Source: Algibacter marinivivus
GTDB lineage: Bacteria > Bacteroidota > Bacteroidia > Flavobacteriales > Flavobacteriaceae
DNA: 64,000 nt
NCBI RefSeq assembly: GCF_003143755.1
Contig: NZ_QFRI01000002.1
Coordinates: forward strand, 543,953-607,952
Direction: 5' to 3'
Shown here: positions 17,813 through 26,690 of the stretch, one piece after another
How positions within the stretch are numbered: the first letter of the stretch is position 1
How the letters are laid out: every line of letters begins with the position of its first letter
Made by a program: the position numbers and the translations under genes
The notes under the pieces: model-generated
What the model was told of the DNA's origin: nothing
Databases searched by the model: none
What the model saw: only the letters and a program-made list of their open reading frames with translations

Positions 17813-18709
17813 TTAAACATCATCGCCTTTTCCACCTCCAAATAATTTCTTTCTAAAACCACTAAAAAGAGCTACAGCGCCAATAGCAATAAACTTCCAG
17901 AATTTTAAAATCAAAGCAAAAAAACCAGCTTTAGCCAAAATTTTTCCTGCTATTAAACCGCCTATTCCATAGGCTGCAACCTTATCAATATCAGGATTGA
18001 AATCAGAATACCTGTTCCCTGCTGTAAATTCTACACTATGCAGAATATCTTCTCTGTCTGCATTAAAAGTGCTTAACATATTAATATCACCAATGGCGTT
18101 TAAATTCAAATAACCTTTACGTCCTAAAACTCTAATATTATAGTTTAGCGTGTTAACATCATAACCTTCAAACTTTAACTCTTTTGCCCAGTGTAATTTT
18201 TTATTTTTTTGATCATAATACGGCGGAGACGCCCAACCTACTAATTCCATCGTTTCATAACCTTGCGCTTTTCGCTCTGGATTTGCTGCTTTGATATCTT
18301 CCTGCATTTCTTCAAGTAAATCATCATAATCCAAATCCTCAGCTTCATCATCTTCAATATAGCCTTCTTCAGCATATTCTATTTCTACTGCATACGTAAA
18401 GTTATCATGCATTGGTGTCATATCCTCAGGAAACAATAACCCAATAGGTTCACTTGGAGGGTTTCCCCATAAATCTGTCAATACACGTTTACTCTGTTCG
18501 CTATCTAAGAACTTAAAACCTTCTGGCACATTAAGTATTGCTAAACCATTATTAAGTATAACTTCCCCAGTTTGATAGGTAAAAGAATTATTAATACTAT
18601 CTAAGGCCTTTTGATAACTTGCTACATCAAAGGCTAAAGAATCAACCTCTTCTTGAGCATTCAAGTGCATAGCAAAAAACAATAATAAAGCAACAGTAAG
18701 TTTGTTCAT
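17813..18709 (-). CDS. DUF2167 family membrane protein
   Basis: The 298-residue product has a signal sequence (MNKLTVALLLFFAMHLNAQ), a large extracytoplasmic domain and a C-terminal hydrophobic region (about residues 245-285) ending in a basic, glycine-rich tail. The core matches DUF2167: FLDSEQSKRVLTDLWGNPP, the VEIEYAEEGYIEDDEAEDLD segment, and VGWASPPYYDQKNKKLHWAKEL. The function is unknown; DUF2167 proteins are often fused or linked to stress and secretion functions in Gram-negatives, but nothing here decides it. Confidence 0.85.
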   Translation of the reverse strand: MNKLTVALLLFFAMHLNAQEEVDSLAFDVASYQKALDSINNSFTYQTGEVILNNGLAILNVPEGFKFLDSEQSKRVLTDLWGNPPSEPIGLLFPEDMTPMHDNFTYAVEIEYAEEGYIEDDEAEDLDYDDLLEEMQEDIKAANPERKAQGYETMELVGWASPPYYDQKNKKLHWAKELKFEGYDVNTLNYNIRVLGRKGYLNLNAIGDINMLSTFNADREDILHSVEFTAGNRYSDFNPDIDKVAAYGIGGLIAGKILAKAGFFALILKFWKFIAIGAVALFSGFRKKLFGGGKGDDV

Positions 18710-18753
18710 AATAAAGATATATTGGTTATAGTTTGTTATCTCAAAAATAACTT

Positions 18754-18915
18754 TTATTTTGAATTACCCGAATTTTCTTGCATTTTTTTCACAATATTCT
18801 TTAGACGTTCTTTCCGCAATTCAGCCTCAGACTTCTTTTTATTTTTCTTCTGAGCCATTAACTTAGAATGTTTAGCTTTATTCTTCGTATTCTTTTCTCT
18901 TCCTTTTTTTGCCAT
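18754..18915 (-). CDS. 53-residue lysine-rich protein
   Basis: A 53-codon frame lies between mscL and the DUF2167 gene on their strand, beginning MAKKGREKNTKNKAK and ending ENSGNSK. It is extremely basic, with one predicted amphipathic helix (SEAELRKERLKNIVKKMQ). Its start is 12 bases after the mscL stop. Such small Lys-rich proteins may bind nucleic acid, but no family is recognised. The ordered frame, placement in a tight gene row and helix pattern make it more likely real than chance. Confidence 0.6.
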   Translation of the reverse strand: MAKKGREKNTKNKAKHSKLMAQKKNKKKSEAELRKERLKNIVKKMQENSGNSK

Positions 18916-18927
18916 AATACCTAATAA

Positions 18928-19371
18928 CTATTGTTTTGCTTTTAATAAGGCATTTTGCTCTTCCATAAGTTCTGTAAGATGCGATAATAATTCAATATCC
19001 TTAGGTGTCACTACAGTTTCATCCTTAGTATCCTGGGCTTTATTCCTAAGTCTATTCATAAACTTAACTACAATAAAAACAGTAAATCCAATGATTAAGA
19101 AATCCAATAATGCTTCTCCCAAAGCACCATAACCTATGGCAACTTCATCAGTTAAAATAGCTCCTGAAGCATCATTAACAGCATCTTTTAAAATGATTTT
19201 TTTATTCTGAAAATTTACACCATCTGTTAACAAAGATAATGGCGGTAGAAATACTTTTTTCACCAATACATCTATCACTTTATTAAAAGATGCACCAATG
19301 ATGATACCTATAGCCATATCCATCATATTTCCTTTTACAGCAAACTCTTTAAATTCTTTAAATAATTTCAT
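18928..19371 (-). CDS. mscL: Large-conductance mechanosensitive channel MscL
   Basis: The 147-residue protein is a pentameric inner-membrane channel that opens under membrane tension to relieve osmotic downshock. It shows the N-terminal amphipathic helix and first pore helix (FKEFAVKGNMMDMAIGIIIGASFNKV), an external loop (residues about 48-80), the second helix LLDFLIIGFTVFIVVKFMNRL and a C-terminal charged helix bundle. The length is typical. A perfect -7 box lies just upstream, and the basic 53-residue protein follows it. Confidence 0.95.
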   Translation of the reverse strand: MKLFKEFKEFAVKGNMMDMAIGIIIGASFNKVIDVLVKKVFLPPLSLLTDGVNFQNKKIILKDAVNDASGAILTDEVAIGYGALGEALLDFLIIGFTVFIVVKFMNRLRNKAQDTKDETVVTPKDIELLSHLTELMEEQNALLKAKQ

Positions 19372-19398
19372 ACCTAAACTCTTTTATATTTTCTAATG

Positions 19399-19406
19399 CA
19401 AAGATA
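19399..19406 (-). promoter_or_regulatory. -7 box of the mscL promoter
   Basis: On the minus strand the sequence reads TATCTTTG, a perfect match to the Bacteroidota -7 consensus TAnnTTTG, 28 bases before the mscL ATG. The -33 TTG element is not obvious. Confidence 0.5.
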
Positions 19407-19470
19407 TTAGATTGTAATTGGGTTTATTAGTCCTTTCAATATAATAATATCATCTTTTCAACTAATAAGC

Positions 19471-19529
19471 AATATTATTACCTTTTAAGCTAATATTTAA
19501 TATTATTAGTTTTTAAGCTAATAATTTTG
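19471..19529 (+). promoter_or_regulatory. Tandem 28-bp iterated operator overlapping the SatD-like gene promoter
   Basis: Two adjacent 28-base copies (19471-19498 and 19499-19526) share 25 of 28 bases. Each has AATATTATTA, two variable bases, then TTTTAAGCTAATA. The second copy runs into TAATTTTG (19522-19529), a perfect TAnnTTTG -7 box. The likely start codon lies 49 bases further on. A partial third unit (CTAATAAGC) precedes the array. The geometry is that of a repressor or autoregulator site covering the promoter; the SatD-like protein, which has a C-terminal helix-turn-helix, is the obvious candidate to bind it. Confidence 0.6.
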
Positions 19530-19577
19530 TTTTCTTCAATAAATAATGATACATTTGATAATATCTTATACCAAAAC

Positions 19578-20180
19578 ATGACAAGTATAATAACAGGAGA
19601 TATTATAAACTCTAAAAAAAGCACTCCAAAAAACTGGCTAGAAGCGCTTAAAAACACGCTTAATAGTTTCGGTAAAACACCGCATACTTGGGAAGTATAT
19701 AGAGGAGATAGTTTTCAATTAGAAGTACATCCAGAACAAGCCTTACAAGCCTGCATGCTTATAAAAACCACCATAAAACAATTTGAACATTTAGATGTAC
19801 GTTTAGCCATTGGTATAGGCGAAAAAACATATCAATCTAAAAATATAACCGAATCCAACGGAAGCGCTTTTGTAAACTCAGGTGAGTGTTTCGAGAATCT
19901 TAAAAAAACAACTTTAGCCATAAAATCGCCTTTCAATAGCTTTGATACTGCATTAAACATCATGCTAGAATTAGCACAATTAACTATAAATAATTGGTCA
20001 AGCACCTCAGCAATATTAGTAAAAACAACTTTAGAAAATCCAAACTTAAACCAAAACCAATTAGCCAAAATATTTAATAAAACTCAAGGAAACGTAAGCC
20101 AAGGGCTAAAAAGAGCTGGTTTCGATGAGATTTCAAAACTACTAGACTATTACAAAACCCAAACACAAAGCTTATGTTAA
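19578..20180 (+). CDS. SatD-like protein with C-terminal helix-turn-helix
   Basis: The 200-residue product starts MTSIITGDIINSKKS, matching the SatD family N-terminus (TGDII(N/D)SK). It continues through WEVYRGDSFQLEV and VRLAIGIGEK, which resemble a nucleotide-cyclase-like fold fragment. The last 60 residues include LNQNQLAKIFNKTQGNVSQGLKRAG, a clear helix-turn-helix. The start at 19578 is preferred over an upstream TTG. SatD proteins are of unknown biochemical function; the HTH and the iterated operator upstream suggest self-regulation. The DUF3307 gene overlaps its end by 7 bases, a constant pairing in which the regulator probably controls a membrane partner. Confidence 0.75.
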   Translation: MTSIITGDIINSKKSTPKNWLEALKNTLNSFGKTPHTWEVYRGDSFQLEVHPEQALQACMLIKTTIKQFEHLDVRLAIGIGEKTYQSKNITESNGSAFVNSGECFENLKKTTLAIKSPFNSFDTALNIMLELAQLTINNWSSTSAILVKTTLENPNLNQNQLAKIFNKTQGNVSQGLKRAGFDEISKLLDYYKTQTQSLC

Positions 20181-20896
20181 CCCTAGCCATAAAACTTATA
20201 TTAGCCCATGCCATTGGCGATTTCCTATTTCAACCTTACAAATGGGTTCAGCATAAAGAAAAGTACAAGCACAAATCTAAGTACCTCTATTGGCACATTT
20301 TAATTCATGCTATAGCACTAATTGTGTTACTGCAATTCAATTTTAAATATTGGATAGCCTTAATCATCATACCCGTTTCACATTACATAATTGACGTTAT
20401 AAAACTCCACCTCAACGCCAAAATAAATTCGCGTCTACTTTTTGGTTTAGATCAGCTCGCACACCTCCTAGTCATAGCCTTGGTAGTTAAAATATATCAA
20501 CCTTACGATATCAATTTAGAATTCCTTTTCAAGCCAAAAACCCTCTTATTTTTAACCTGCATATTAGGAATCACAAAAGCGTCAGCAATCATCATGCGTA
20601 CTATTATATCCAAATGGGATTTATCCGAGTATAATAAAGAATCTACCCTTGAAGATGCCGGTGCATATATAGGTGTTCTCGAGCGCCTTTTCGTATTTAT
20701 GTTCATCATCACAAACCATTGGGAAGGCGTCGGGTTCCTCATAACCGCAAAATCCGTATTCCGTTTCAGCGATTTATCCAAAGCCAAAGACCGCAAACTC
20801 ACAGAATACATCCTCATCGGGACACTTATCAGTTTTGGATTAGCCATCGCTTTCGGGTTAGGTTACGAGTATGTATTAACACTTATCGAAAAATAA
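20174..20896 (+). CDS. DUF3307 integral membrane protein
   Basis: The 240-residue protein has about six hydrophobic segments. The DUF3307 signature is at the N-terminus: LILAHAIGDFLFQPYKWV with histidines and aspartate in the first helix, then YWHILIHAIAL and PVSHYIIDVIKLHL. The regularly spaced His/Asp residues in membrane helices look like a metal- or lipid-headgroup site, as in other membrane hydrolase folds; this is inference. It overlaps the SatD-like gene by 7 bases and is surely co-expressed with it. Its 3' part is somewhat richer in G and C than its neighbours. A dispersed repeat follows directly. Confidence 0.82.
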   Translation: MLTLAIKLILAHAIGDFLFQPYKWVQHKEKYKHKSKYLYWHILIHAIALIVLLQFNFKYWIALIIIPVSHYIIDVIKLHLNAKINSRLLFGLDQLAHLLVIALVVKIYQPYDINLEFLFKPKTLLFLTCILGITKASAIIMRTIISKWDLSEYNKESTLEDAGAYIGVLERLFVFMFIITNHWEGVGFLITAKSVFRFSDLSKAKDRKLTEYILIGTLISFGLAIAFGLGYEYVLTLIEK

Positions 20897-20897
20897 A

Positions 20898-21048
20898 TTT
20901 GGGCGTTACCACAAGGGTCAGGCTTTTATTCATGCATTTCTATTTTAAATTTTTGAATTCATGAACATAAATGTTTCGTTACAAGTCCTCGCACCTCTCC
21001 CGATAGCTATCTGGATCATGCTGTGGTCTATCCACTACAATCCCTAAC
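20898..21048 (+). repeat. Dispersed intergenic repeat, copy 1 (long form)
   Basis: This copy begins TTTGGGCGTTACC and ends ATCCCTAAC, with internal blocks CGTTACAAGTCCTCGCACCT, CCGATAGCTATC and CTGTGGTCTATCCACTA shared with the other copies. It starts two bases after the DUF3307 stop and fills half of the 307-base gap before the next gene. The rest of that gap holds no gene; it contains a perfect 10-base inverted repeat GATTACTTAA (21083-21092) / TTAAGTAATC (21181-21190), the second arm just before the next start codon. Confidence 0.85.
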
Positions 21049-21203
21049 ATATGCATTTACTAACTTATATTTTCAATTACAAGATTACTTAATTTCTCCA
21101 TAAATATTAGTTTACAATGTATTATATGAAAAATAACCAATATTGGGTATTTCATAATCCTTACCAAACAATTTACTTTGTTAAGTAATCAAAAAATAAG
21201 ATC

Positions 21204-22634
21204 ATGAAGAAACATCTATTCAAGCTTTTTATAGCGCTTACAGTATTTTACTCTTGCTCTTCTGAAGATTCAGCATCTTCAGAAAAAGGTGAAATCTCAT
21301 CAAATTTCACCATAATGACAAACATAAACGATCCTTTGCTAGCAATTTATGAAGAAGGCGACTTAAAAACTTATTATTATGGGAATCGAGATAATAATGG
21401 AATTCCATTAAAAATCAATTTAGTAGAAATTACAAGACCAAATGACACAACATTAATAGAAATTAATGATGTAGGAAGACCAGATAAAATTTTTGCTCAA
21501 AATGGGGTCAAAATTAGTTTGGATTGGCTTTCTGATGAGAGTGCATCTGTAGTAATGATTTCGCCCAATGGAGAGCAACAAATGAATTTTATTGTTGACC
21601 CAAATAATATTTCGTCTAAATCATCTACCAAAAAAACTTTAAAGAGTAATAGAAAGCATAGGAAAATTATTCAAAGTACTAATTCTGAAATAGTAACAAA
21701 AGTATCAAGTTCAATTAGTGCAAATAAAAACACTAATAACAGCAATGTTAAAATTAATATCTCTAGTTGTTTTGAACCAGCAAATGTTCAAAGAGTTGAT
21801 CTGATAGTTAAAAGTGATGTAACAGGCTTTTTAAAAGGTAGATTTCCTGCAGTAAATGGTACAAACAATGGGGAATACTATTCAACCATACCAACATCAA
21901 TAGCAGATGAAGTTCATGTTAAAGAAGACATATGTGTTCCATTAGCAAAAGCATTCAATTTAACATGTGATGTAGCAACTAAAACAGTTTTTCTTGATGC
22001 ATTTTGTACATCGATGTCTGCTGCCATAGCTACATCAGGTATTGCAACTATAGCTGCTGCTCCCTTTTTTGCAGCTTGTGAAGGAGCTGTTACAGAATTA
22101 AGAATATTATGCATTTTTAACAAAGGTGCTGTAGGAGGCCCAACCTTAGCATCAACTTTATGCAATTCGCAAGAATTTAATAGAACATTTACAGAATCAC
22201 TAAAAATTCATGCAGTTGCTTCAGGTAGTTACTTAAATGCTAACGGCGGCACCACATTTATTAGTGCTACTAAAACAGTTGAAGGAAAAGGGCCTTATCC
22301 CAACCTTCAAATTGATTTAGGCTCAGAAACATCCATGAGTTCATTAAAAGTATCACCATCTGTCCCAAATAATGAACAAGATTACACTGTATCTCTAGAT
22401 TTATTTTGTGTTTACCAAAATACGAAAGTTGAATTTAAAGTTGTTGGCACTGATGAATATAGTGATTCCGCAGTATGGCTTTCAAGCACACCTTCATTAC
22501 TACCAGTAAAGAATGAACGATTTTCATTCACAGTACCTGGAGCTGAGTCTGGAGTTAGAGATAATATTACTTTTAAAATCACCTTACCAAATGGAACTAC
22601 AAAAATCAAGAAAGCTTCTTTAGTATTTGGCTAA
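21204..22634 (+). CDS. Lipoprotein of unknown family
   Basis: The 476-residue product has a lipoprotein signal (MKKHLFKLFIALTVFYSC) followed by a low-complexity Ser/Glu linker. A middle part (about residues 130-190) is rich in Ser, Lys and Asn. A cysteine-containing, helix-like region follows (about 240-320), with DVATKTVFLDAFCTSMSAA and AAPFFAACEGAVTEL. The C-terminal domain (about 365-476) is beta-rich and resembles an immunoglobulin-like fold (TVSLDLFCVYQNTKVEFKV and ITFKITLPNGTTKIKKASLV). I recognise no catalytic motif. It stands alone between a dispersed repeat and a terminator, in the manner of recently acquired surface proteins. Confidence 0.75.
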   Translation: MKKHLFKLFIALTVFYSCSSEDSASSEKGEISSNFTIMTNINDPLLAIYEEGDLKTYYYGNRDNNGIPLKINLVEITRPNDTTLIEINDVGRPDKIFAQNGVKISLDWLSDESASVVMISPNGEQQMNFIVDPNNISSKSSTKKTLKSNRKHRKIIQSTNSEIVTKVSSSISANKNTNNSNVKINISSCFEPANVQRVDLIVKSDVTGFLKGRFPAVNGTNNGEYYSTIPTSIADEVHVKEDICVPLAKAFNLTCDVATKTVFLDAFCTSMSAAIATSGIATIAAAPFFAACEGAVTELRILCIFNKGAVGGPTLASTLCNSQEFNRTFTESLKIHAVASGSYLNANGGTTFISATKTVEGKGPYPNLQIDLGSETSMSSLKVSPSVPNNEQDYTVSLDLFCVYQNTKVEFKVVGTDEYSDSAVWLSSTPSLLPVKNERFSFTVPGAESGVRDNITFKITLPNGTTKIKKASLVFG

Positions 22635-22660
22635 CCTGAGTGTTTCATCTTAATAAAACA

Positions 22661-22703
22661 AAGGCTTAAAGTTGTTACCATATTAGCACAACTCTTAAGC
22701 CTT
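22661..22703. terminator. Hairpin terminator between the lipoprotein gene and ccsBA
   Basis: AAGGCTTAAAGTTGT pairs with ACAACTCTTAAGCCTT around a 12-base loop with one bulged position. It lies between two convergent genes and probably serves both. Confidence 0.75.
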
Positions 22704-22733
22704 ATTGTTTCAAGATTGTCTTATGCAAAAAAG

Positions 22734-25700
22734 CTACTTTTTGTAATACTTAGCATACCCACGATATCCAAAAAAGCCTAAAACAGCTACTAAACCACAA
22801 GCAATACTAATAAACTTAACACTCACAATCTGATCGCCACTAGCATAACTATGCAAACCAGCTAAGTAGAAATTCACTCCAAAATAAGTCATTAAAATAC
22901 TAGAAAATGCTACAATAGACATTAAGTTAAAAAACCATCGTCCACGTAATCCGGGAACCAATCGCATATGGATTACAAAAGCATAAATCATAATACTAAT
23001 AAGCGCCCAAGTTTCTTTCGGGTCCCAACCCCAATAGCGCCCCCAACTCTCATTGGCCCACATACCACCTAAAAAGTTTCCAATGGTAAGCATCACTAAA
23101 CCAACCGTTAAGGCCATTTCGGTTATAGTAGTTAGCTCTTTAATGTTTAAATCCATTTTAGCTTTATTCGCTTTGGTAGTAAAAATCATGAGTAATAACG
23201 ACACAACCCCTAAAATCATACCCAAAGTAAACGGACCATAACTAGCCACAATCACAGCTACGTGAATCATTAACCAATAACTATTTAATACTGGTTGCAA
23301 ATTTGCAATCGCAGGATCCATCCAATTCCAATGTGCAATCATTAAAATCATGGATGTCACAAAGGCTCCAGAAGCAATAGTCAAATCAGAAGTTTTTCTT
23401 TTTCCTAGAATAGACAAAACAATACCTGCGATATCATTTTTATGAATCTTATTGTCTTTCTTACTCATACCCACTATAAATCCAAATAACATTGTAGACC
23501 AAGCCACATAAATCATAGACTCATAAGCATCACTCCAAGGTGCGTGACCAGAAATATACCAACGTGTTATTAAACCAGCAGTGTGTAATATAAACAAGCC
23601 AAAAATGACAAATTTTAAAACTATTACAGACACATTAACAAACTTACGCTTGTCATTAAATATCTGAACAATCAACAATATAAACAACAAAGTACCAGCA
23701 TACATGTACCAGCTAAATAGCTTCTTAAAAATGTCGTACTTATTGTAAAGCACTTCGGTTTTTACTTTATCATCACTTAGCATTACCTCGCCACCGTATT
23801 TATGTTGCGTTTTCTTAAATGCAGCAAGTAGCTTTTCAGCCTCTTTAAAATCACCAGTTTGCTTCGCTTGGTTTAAAGTATACAAGTAAGCTCTAAATCC
23901 GTTTTTTATAAAATTACTATACAGTGAGTCTTTTATTTTTGAAGTATCTTTTCTGTAATCAAAAGTTGAAATCCACTTGTTGTTTTCATCCTCAGGAATC
24001 GGAAATATTTTTAAAGACATCCCTTCAATAGTGTTATATAATAGATTAACACGTTGATCGGTTTCTTTAAATTCCTTTTGAAATCCGTTTGGTATTTGTG
24101 CTTTATAAGCTTCATCTAAAAATGGTGCTAATTTGTACTCACCTCTTTCTGAAAAGAAATCTGCAAGTGGCACGTATTTAACATCTTTTTCAACTCCAAT
24201 AAGCTTTCTAATAGAATCGCCTTTTTTAGCTTTCAAATAAATAACAGGCACATTGTACCAAAGCATCGGACTTTCTTGAATAGAAAGAAACACTTGGTTG
24301 GCATCAAAATCTTCATACGTATCACTTTTACTTAACTTCCTTAGCATTTCAGAAGCAAAAGTGTTTACAGGCATCATTCGTCCGCTTAAATCCTGAATTA
24401 CTAAATGCCCAAATTTATTAGCATGTGCTTTAGGTGCTATATTTGCTTTTAATATAGAGTCTATTTGCGCTTTTGTGGGTTTTGAAGCATGGTCATGACC
24501 ATCACCTTCATGGTGCTCTTGTGTAAATCCACTAAGTCCTAAACCTAAAACAAGAATAGTAAGCAACTTTGCTTTTTTAGCTTTTGTTTTTTCTAAATAA
24601 CGCTTTAAGTCTGCAAAGCGAGAATGTTTAGAAAACAGAATTGCCATAAGTCCAAAATACAGCATAAAATAGCCAATGTAGGTAATTAAGGTTCCCCAAT
24701 AATCGTGGTTTACAGAAAGTATAGTTCCTTTTTCATCAGGATCAAAACCCGATTGAAAGAATCGATAACCATCATGATCTAAAATATTATTCATAAATAT
24801 TTTATAATCATAATCTTCAGTTCTATCGTCTAAAACAGTCACTTCACTTGAGTAAGCCGAATATCCGCGTTCTGTTCCTGGATAACGTTCAGCCTCAAAA
24901 TCGTTTAACTTTAAAGAAAATGGTAATTCTAAAACTTTAGAACCGTATTTTAGTGCCACATCTAAACCACCAACTTTAATTTGTTTAAAATTACTGTTTG
25001 TGCCTTTTCCGCCTAATAGTCCAACACGTTTGGTTTCGCCATTGGTAGTAACGTTTAAAACCACACCGTCTTCATCATTTTTTAATAACTGCGATTTCTG
25101 GACCACATCAAAAACACCTTTTACAACAGGCTTTGGAAACACCATTTGCATATTCCCGATAACGTATCTAGAACGCAAGTGTAAAGACTGTAAACTGTCT
25201 TTAACCAATTTCCCTTGAGCCCTAGTAGCCATAGTCATATACTCGCCTTCAAATGGGGATTTTATGGTTAACGAATCACCTTGATATGTAATATTAATAG
25301 CGCCATCTGTTGGTTTATTTAAAGCAAAAAGGATGTTGTGAATACTAGATACCTCCCCTACTTTTAAGAAATGATTATGCGGACCGCTACTCCCCGCTTC
25401 CACAATTTTAAGATAGGATTCTCCGTTTTCGTTTGGAATAATATCTTCTTCTGCGCCAACTATAAACTTTTCTAATTCAATAGTTACTGGTTGCGCACCA
25501 TAGTCTGTATTGATTTTAAAATCGTTGTCTAAACGCCCTGAGAAATCAACTTCACTTTCTAGAAAACGTTGCTGTACTTGTCCGTCAATTTCATAATCCC
25601 CATCAATGTATGCTGTGATATATGTTTTTTGAGAAAGAAATGTATTTTCTGTAGCGCCTTCTCTAATAGCCATCATACCTTCAAAACTGGCATAGCGTGT

Positions 25701-25994
25701 AATAAAAGCTCCTAATAGAATAAAAATGAAAGCTAAATGCAAAATGAATGTTGCCCACTTTTCTTTTTTGTACAGTCTGAATCTGAAAATATTTCCAGTG
25801 AAATTAATTATAAAAAATACCATAATTGCCTCAAACCACCACGCGTTATAAATCAGGGTTCTGGTGTATGGTGTTGGCGATGTTTCTTGTCCTGAATCTA
25901 AAATAGTTCCGGTTGCCATAGCCACAGCAAAAAGGATAAATAAAACAGCAGTAAGTCTTGTTGAGAAGAAAATATTGGCGAGCTTTTTTTGCAT
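22734..25994 (-). CDS. ccsBA: Fused ResB-CcsA cytochrome c biogenesis protein
   Basis: The 1086-residue membrane protein joins a ResB/CcsB half and a CcsA/CcmC half, which together bring haem across the membrane and ligate it to apocytochrome c (System II). The N-terminal half has three early helices (for example WWFEAIMVFFIINFTGNIF) and a large periplasmic domain (about residues 110-420). A loop near 490-510 contains a histidine cluster (EHHEGDGHDH). The CcsA half (about 740-1086) carries the haem-handling WWD motif, read as WGRYWGWDPKETWAL near 980-995, with flanking histidines. The fused form is usual in Bacteroidota. Truncated haemoglobin is encoded next to it. Confidence 0.93.
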   Translation of the reverse strand: MQKKLANIFFSTRLTAVLFILFAVAMATGTILDSGQETSPTPYTRTLIYNAWWFEAIMVFFIINFTGNIFRFRLYKKEKWATFILHLAFIFILLGAFITRYASFEGMMAIREGATENTFLSQKTYITAYIDGDYEIDGQVQQRFLESEVDFSGRLDNDFKINTDYGAQPVTIELEKFIVGAEEDIIPNENGESYLKIVEAGSSGPHNHFLKVGEVSSIHNILFALNKPTDGAINITYQGDSLTIKSPFEGEYMTMATRAQGKLVKDSLQSLHLRSRYVIGNMQMVFPKPVVKGVFDVVQKSQLLKNDEDGVVLNVTTNGETKRVGLLGGKGTNSNFKQIKVGGLDVALKYGSKVLELPFSLKLNDFEAERYPGTERGYSAYSSEVTVLDDRTEDYDYKIFMNNILDHDGYRFFQSGFDPDEKGTILSVNHDYWGTLITYIGYFMLYFGLMAILFSKHSRFADLKRYLEKTKAKKAKLLTILVLGLGLSGFTQEHHEGDGHDHASKPTKAQIDSILKANIAPKAHANKFGHLVIQDLSGRMMPVNTFASEMLRKLSKSDTYEDFDANQVFLSIQESPMLWYNVPVIYLKAKKGDSIRKLIGVEKDVKYVPLADFFSERGEYKLAPFLDEAYKAQIPNGFQKEFKETDQRVNLLYNTIEGMSLKIFPIPEDENNKWISTFDYRKDTSKIKDSLYSNFIKNGFRAYLYTLNQAKQTGDFKEAEKLLAAFKKTQHKYGGEVMLSDDKVKTEVLYNKYDIFKKLFSWYMYAGTLLFILLIVQIFNDKRKFVNVSVIVLKFVIFGLFILHTAGLITRWYISGHAPWSDAYESMIYVAWSTMLFGFIVGMSKKDNKIHKNDIAGIVLSILGKRKTSDLTIASGAFVTSMILMIAHWNWMDPAIANLQPVLNSYWLMIHVAVIVASYGPFTLGMILGVVSLLLMIFTTKANKAKMDLNIKELTTITEMALTVGLVMLTIGNFLGGMWANESWGRYWGWDPKETWALISIMIYAFVIHMRLVPGLRGRWFFNLMSIVAFSSILMTYFGVNFYLAGLHSYASGDQIVSVKFISIACGLVAVLGFFGYRGYAKYYKK

Positions 25995-26020
25995 AATCTT
26001 AAGCCTTTTAAAAGGTTGTG

Positions 26021-26028
26021 CAAATTTA
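26021..26028 (-). promoter_or_regulatory. -7 box of the ccsBA promoter
   Basis: On the minus strand the sequence reads TAAATTTG, matching TAnnTTTG, 27 bases before the ccsBA ATG. No clear -33 element is seen. Confidence 0.5.
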
Positions 26029-26195
26029 AGGATTAATGTTTATTTGGAAGTGTTAAAGTGTGGTAAAAGTTTAGTACTATAAGCAAGAAGTTTGAAGATG
26101 TTTTTCAGCTTACATTTTTCTATTTTTTGTCACGTAAAAGAACTAACTCTCAAAGATCAATGTAAATCACTGAAAACTTTGACTGCGACTCAATA

Positions 26196-26594
26196 CTATT
26201 TTGACCTTGCTTCGAAAATTTTGAGATACAGGAACGTTCCCATTTTTCTAGCGCGTCGTTTGGCATTTTCGGCATATTCGCCTTGAAAAAGTTCTTCGAT
26301 GGTTTCAAACCAAAGGTTTAGCCAGAGTCCGAAATGTAATTCTGTAATGCTATTGTTGTTTTCTCTATCAACTTTTACGTGTACTTCTAGTGGATCGCCA
26401 TGGTATTTATGTTCTAGTTTTCTGGTCATAAACAAACTTGTTTCCCAAAAGGTGGTAAGTTTTTCAAGATGTGCATCCCAATCTTTTATAACATCGTTAA
26501 AGAATGGTCCGAGTAAATCATCAGCTCTCACCTTTTTGTAGAATTCTGTGACTAGTAAATTTACGTCTGCTCGGGTTTGGAGGTCTTGTTTCAT
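26196..26594 (-). CDS. Group III truncated haemoglobin
   Basis: The 132-residue protein fits the short 2-over-2 globins of group III. Tyr19 (in VTEFYKKVR) fits the conserved B10 tyrosine, His72 (in GDPLEVHVKV) fits the proximal F8 haem ligand, and Trp91 (in FGLWLNLW) is near the expected G8 position. The KLTTFWETSLF segment and the final AKRRARKMGTFLYL helix are typical. Group III globins bind oxygen very tightly and are linked to nitric-oxide or peroxide stress. It lies upstream of ccsBA on the same strand with a 201-base gap in which I see no gene. Confidence 0.9.
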   Translation of the reverse strand: MKQDLQTRADVNLLVTEFYKKVRADDLLGPFFNDVIKDWDAHLEKLTTFWETSLFMTRKLEHKYHGDPLEVHVKVDRENNNSITELHFGLWLNLWFETIEELFQGEYAENAKRRARKMGTFLYLKIFEARSK

Positions 26595-26601
26595 GGTATT
26601 A

Positions 26602-26609
26602 CAAATTTA
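26602..26609 (-). promoter_or_regulatory. -7 box upstream of the truncated haemoglobin gene
   Basis: The minus strand reads TAAATTTG, a perfect TAnnTTTG match, only 7 bases before the ATG. If used, the transcript would be nearly leaderless. Confidence 0.4.
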
Positions 26610-26690
26610 ATTCTTTATTGACGATTTCTGGTATATACTTCTGCAAACATTTACTTTATTTAGGCCTTAAAATAACCTTAGCAAATAGCT

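Noticed and set aside
20719-20964. 81-codon plus-strand frame
   Set aside because: It overlaps the DUF3307 gene in another frame and ends in repeat copy 1; the Arg/His-rich translation is a by-product of locally higher G and C.
26092-26286. 64-codon plus-strand frame between ccsBA and the haemoglobin gene
   Set aside because: Its second half is antisense to the haemoglobin gene and the first half has no recognisable features.
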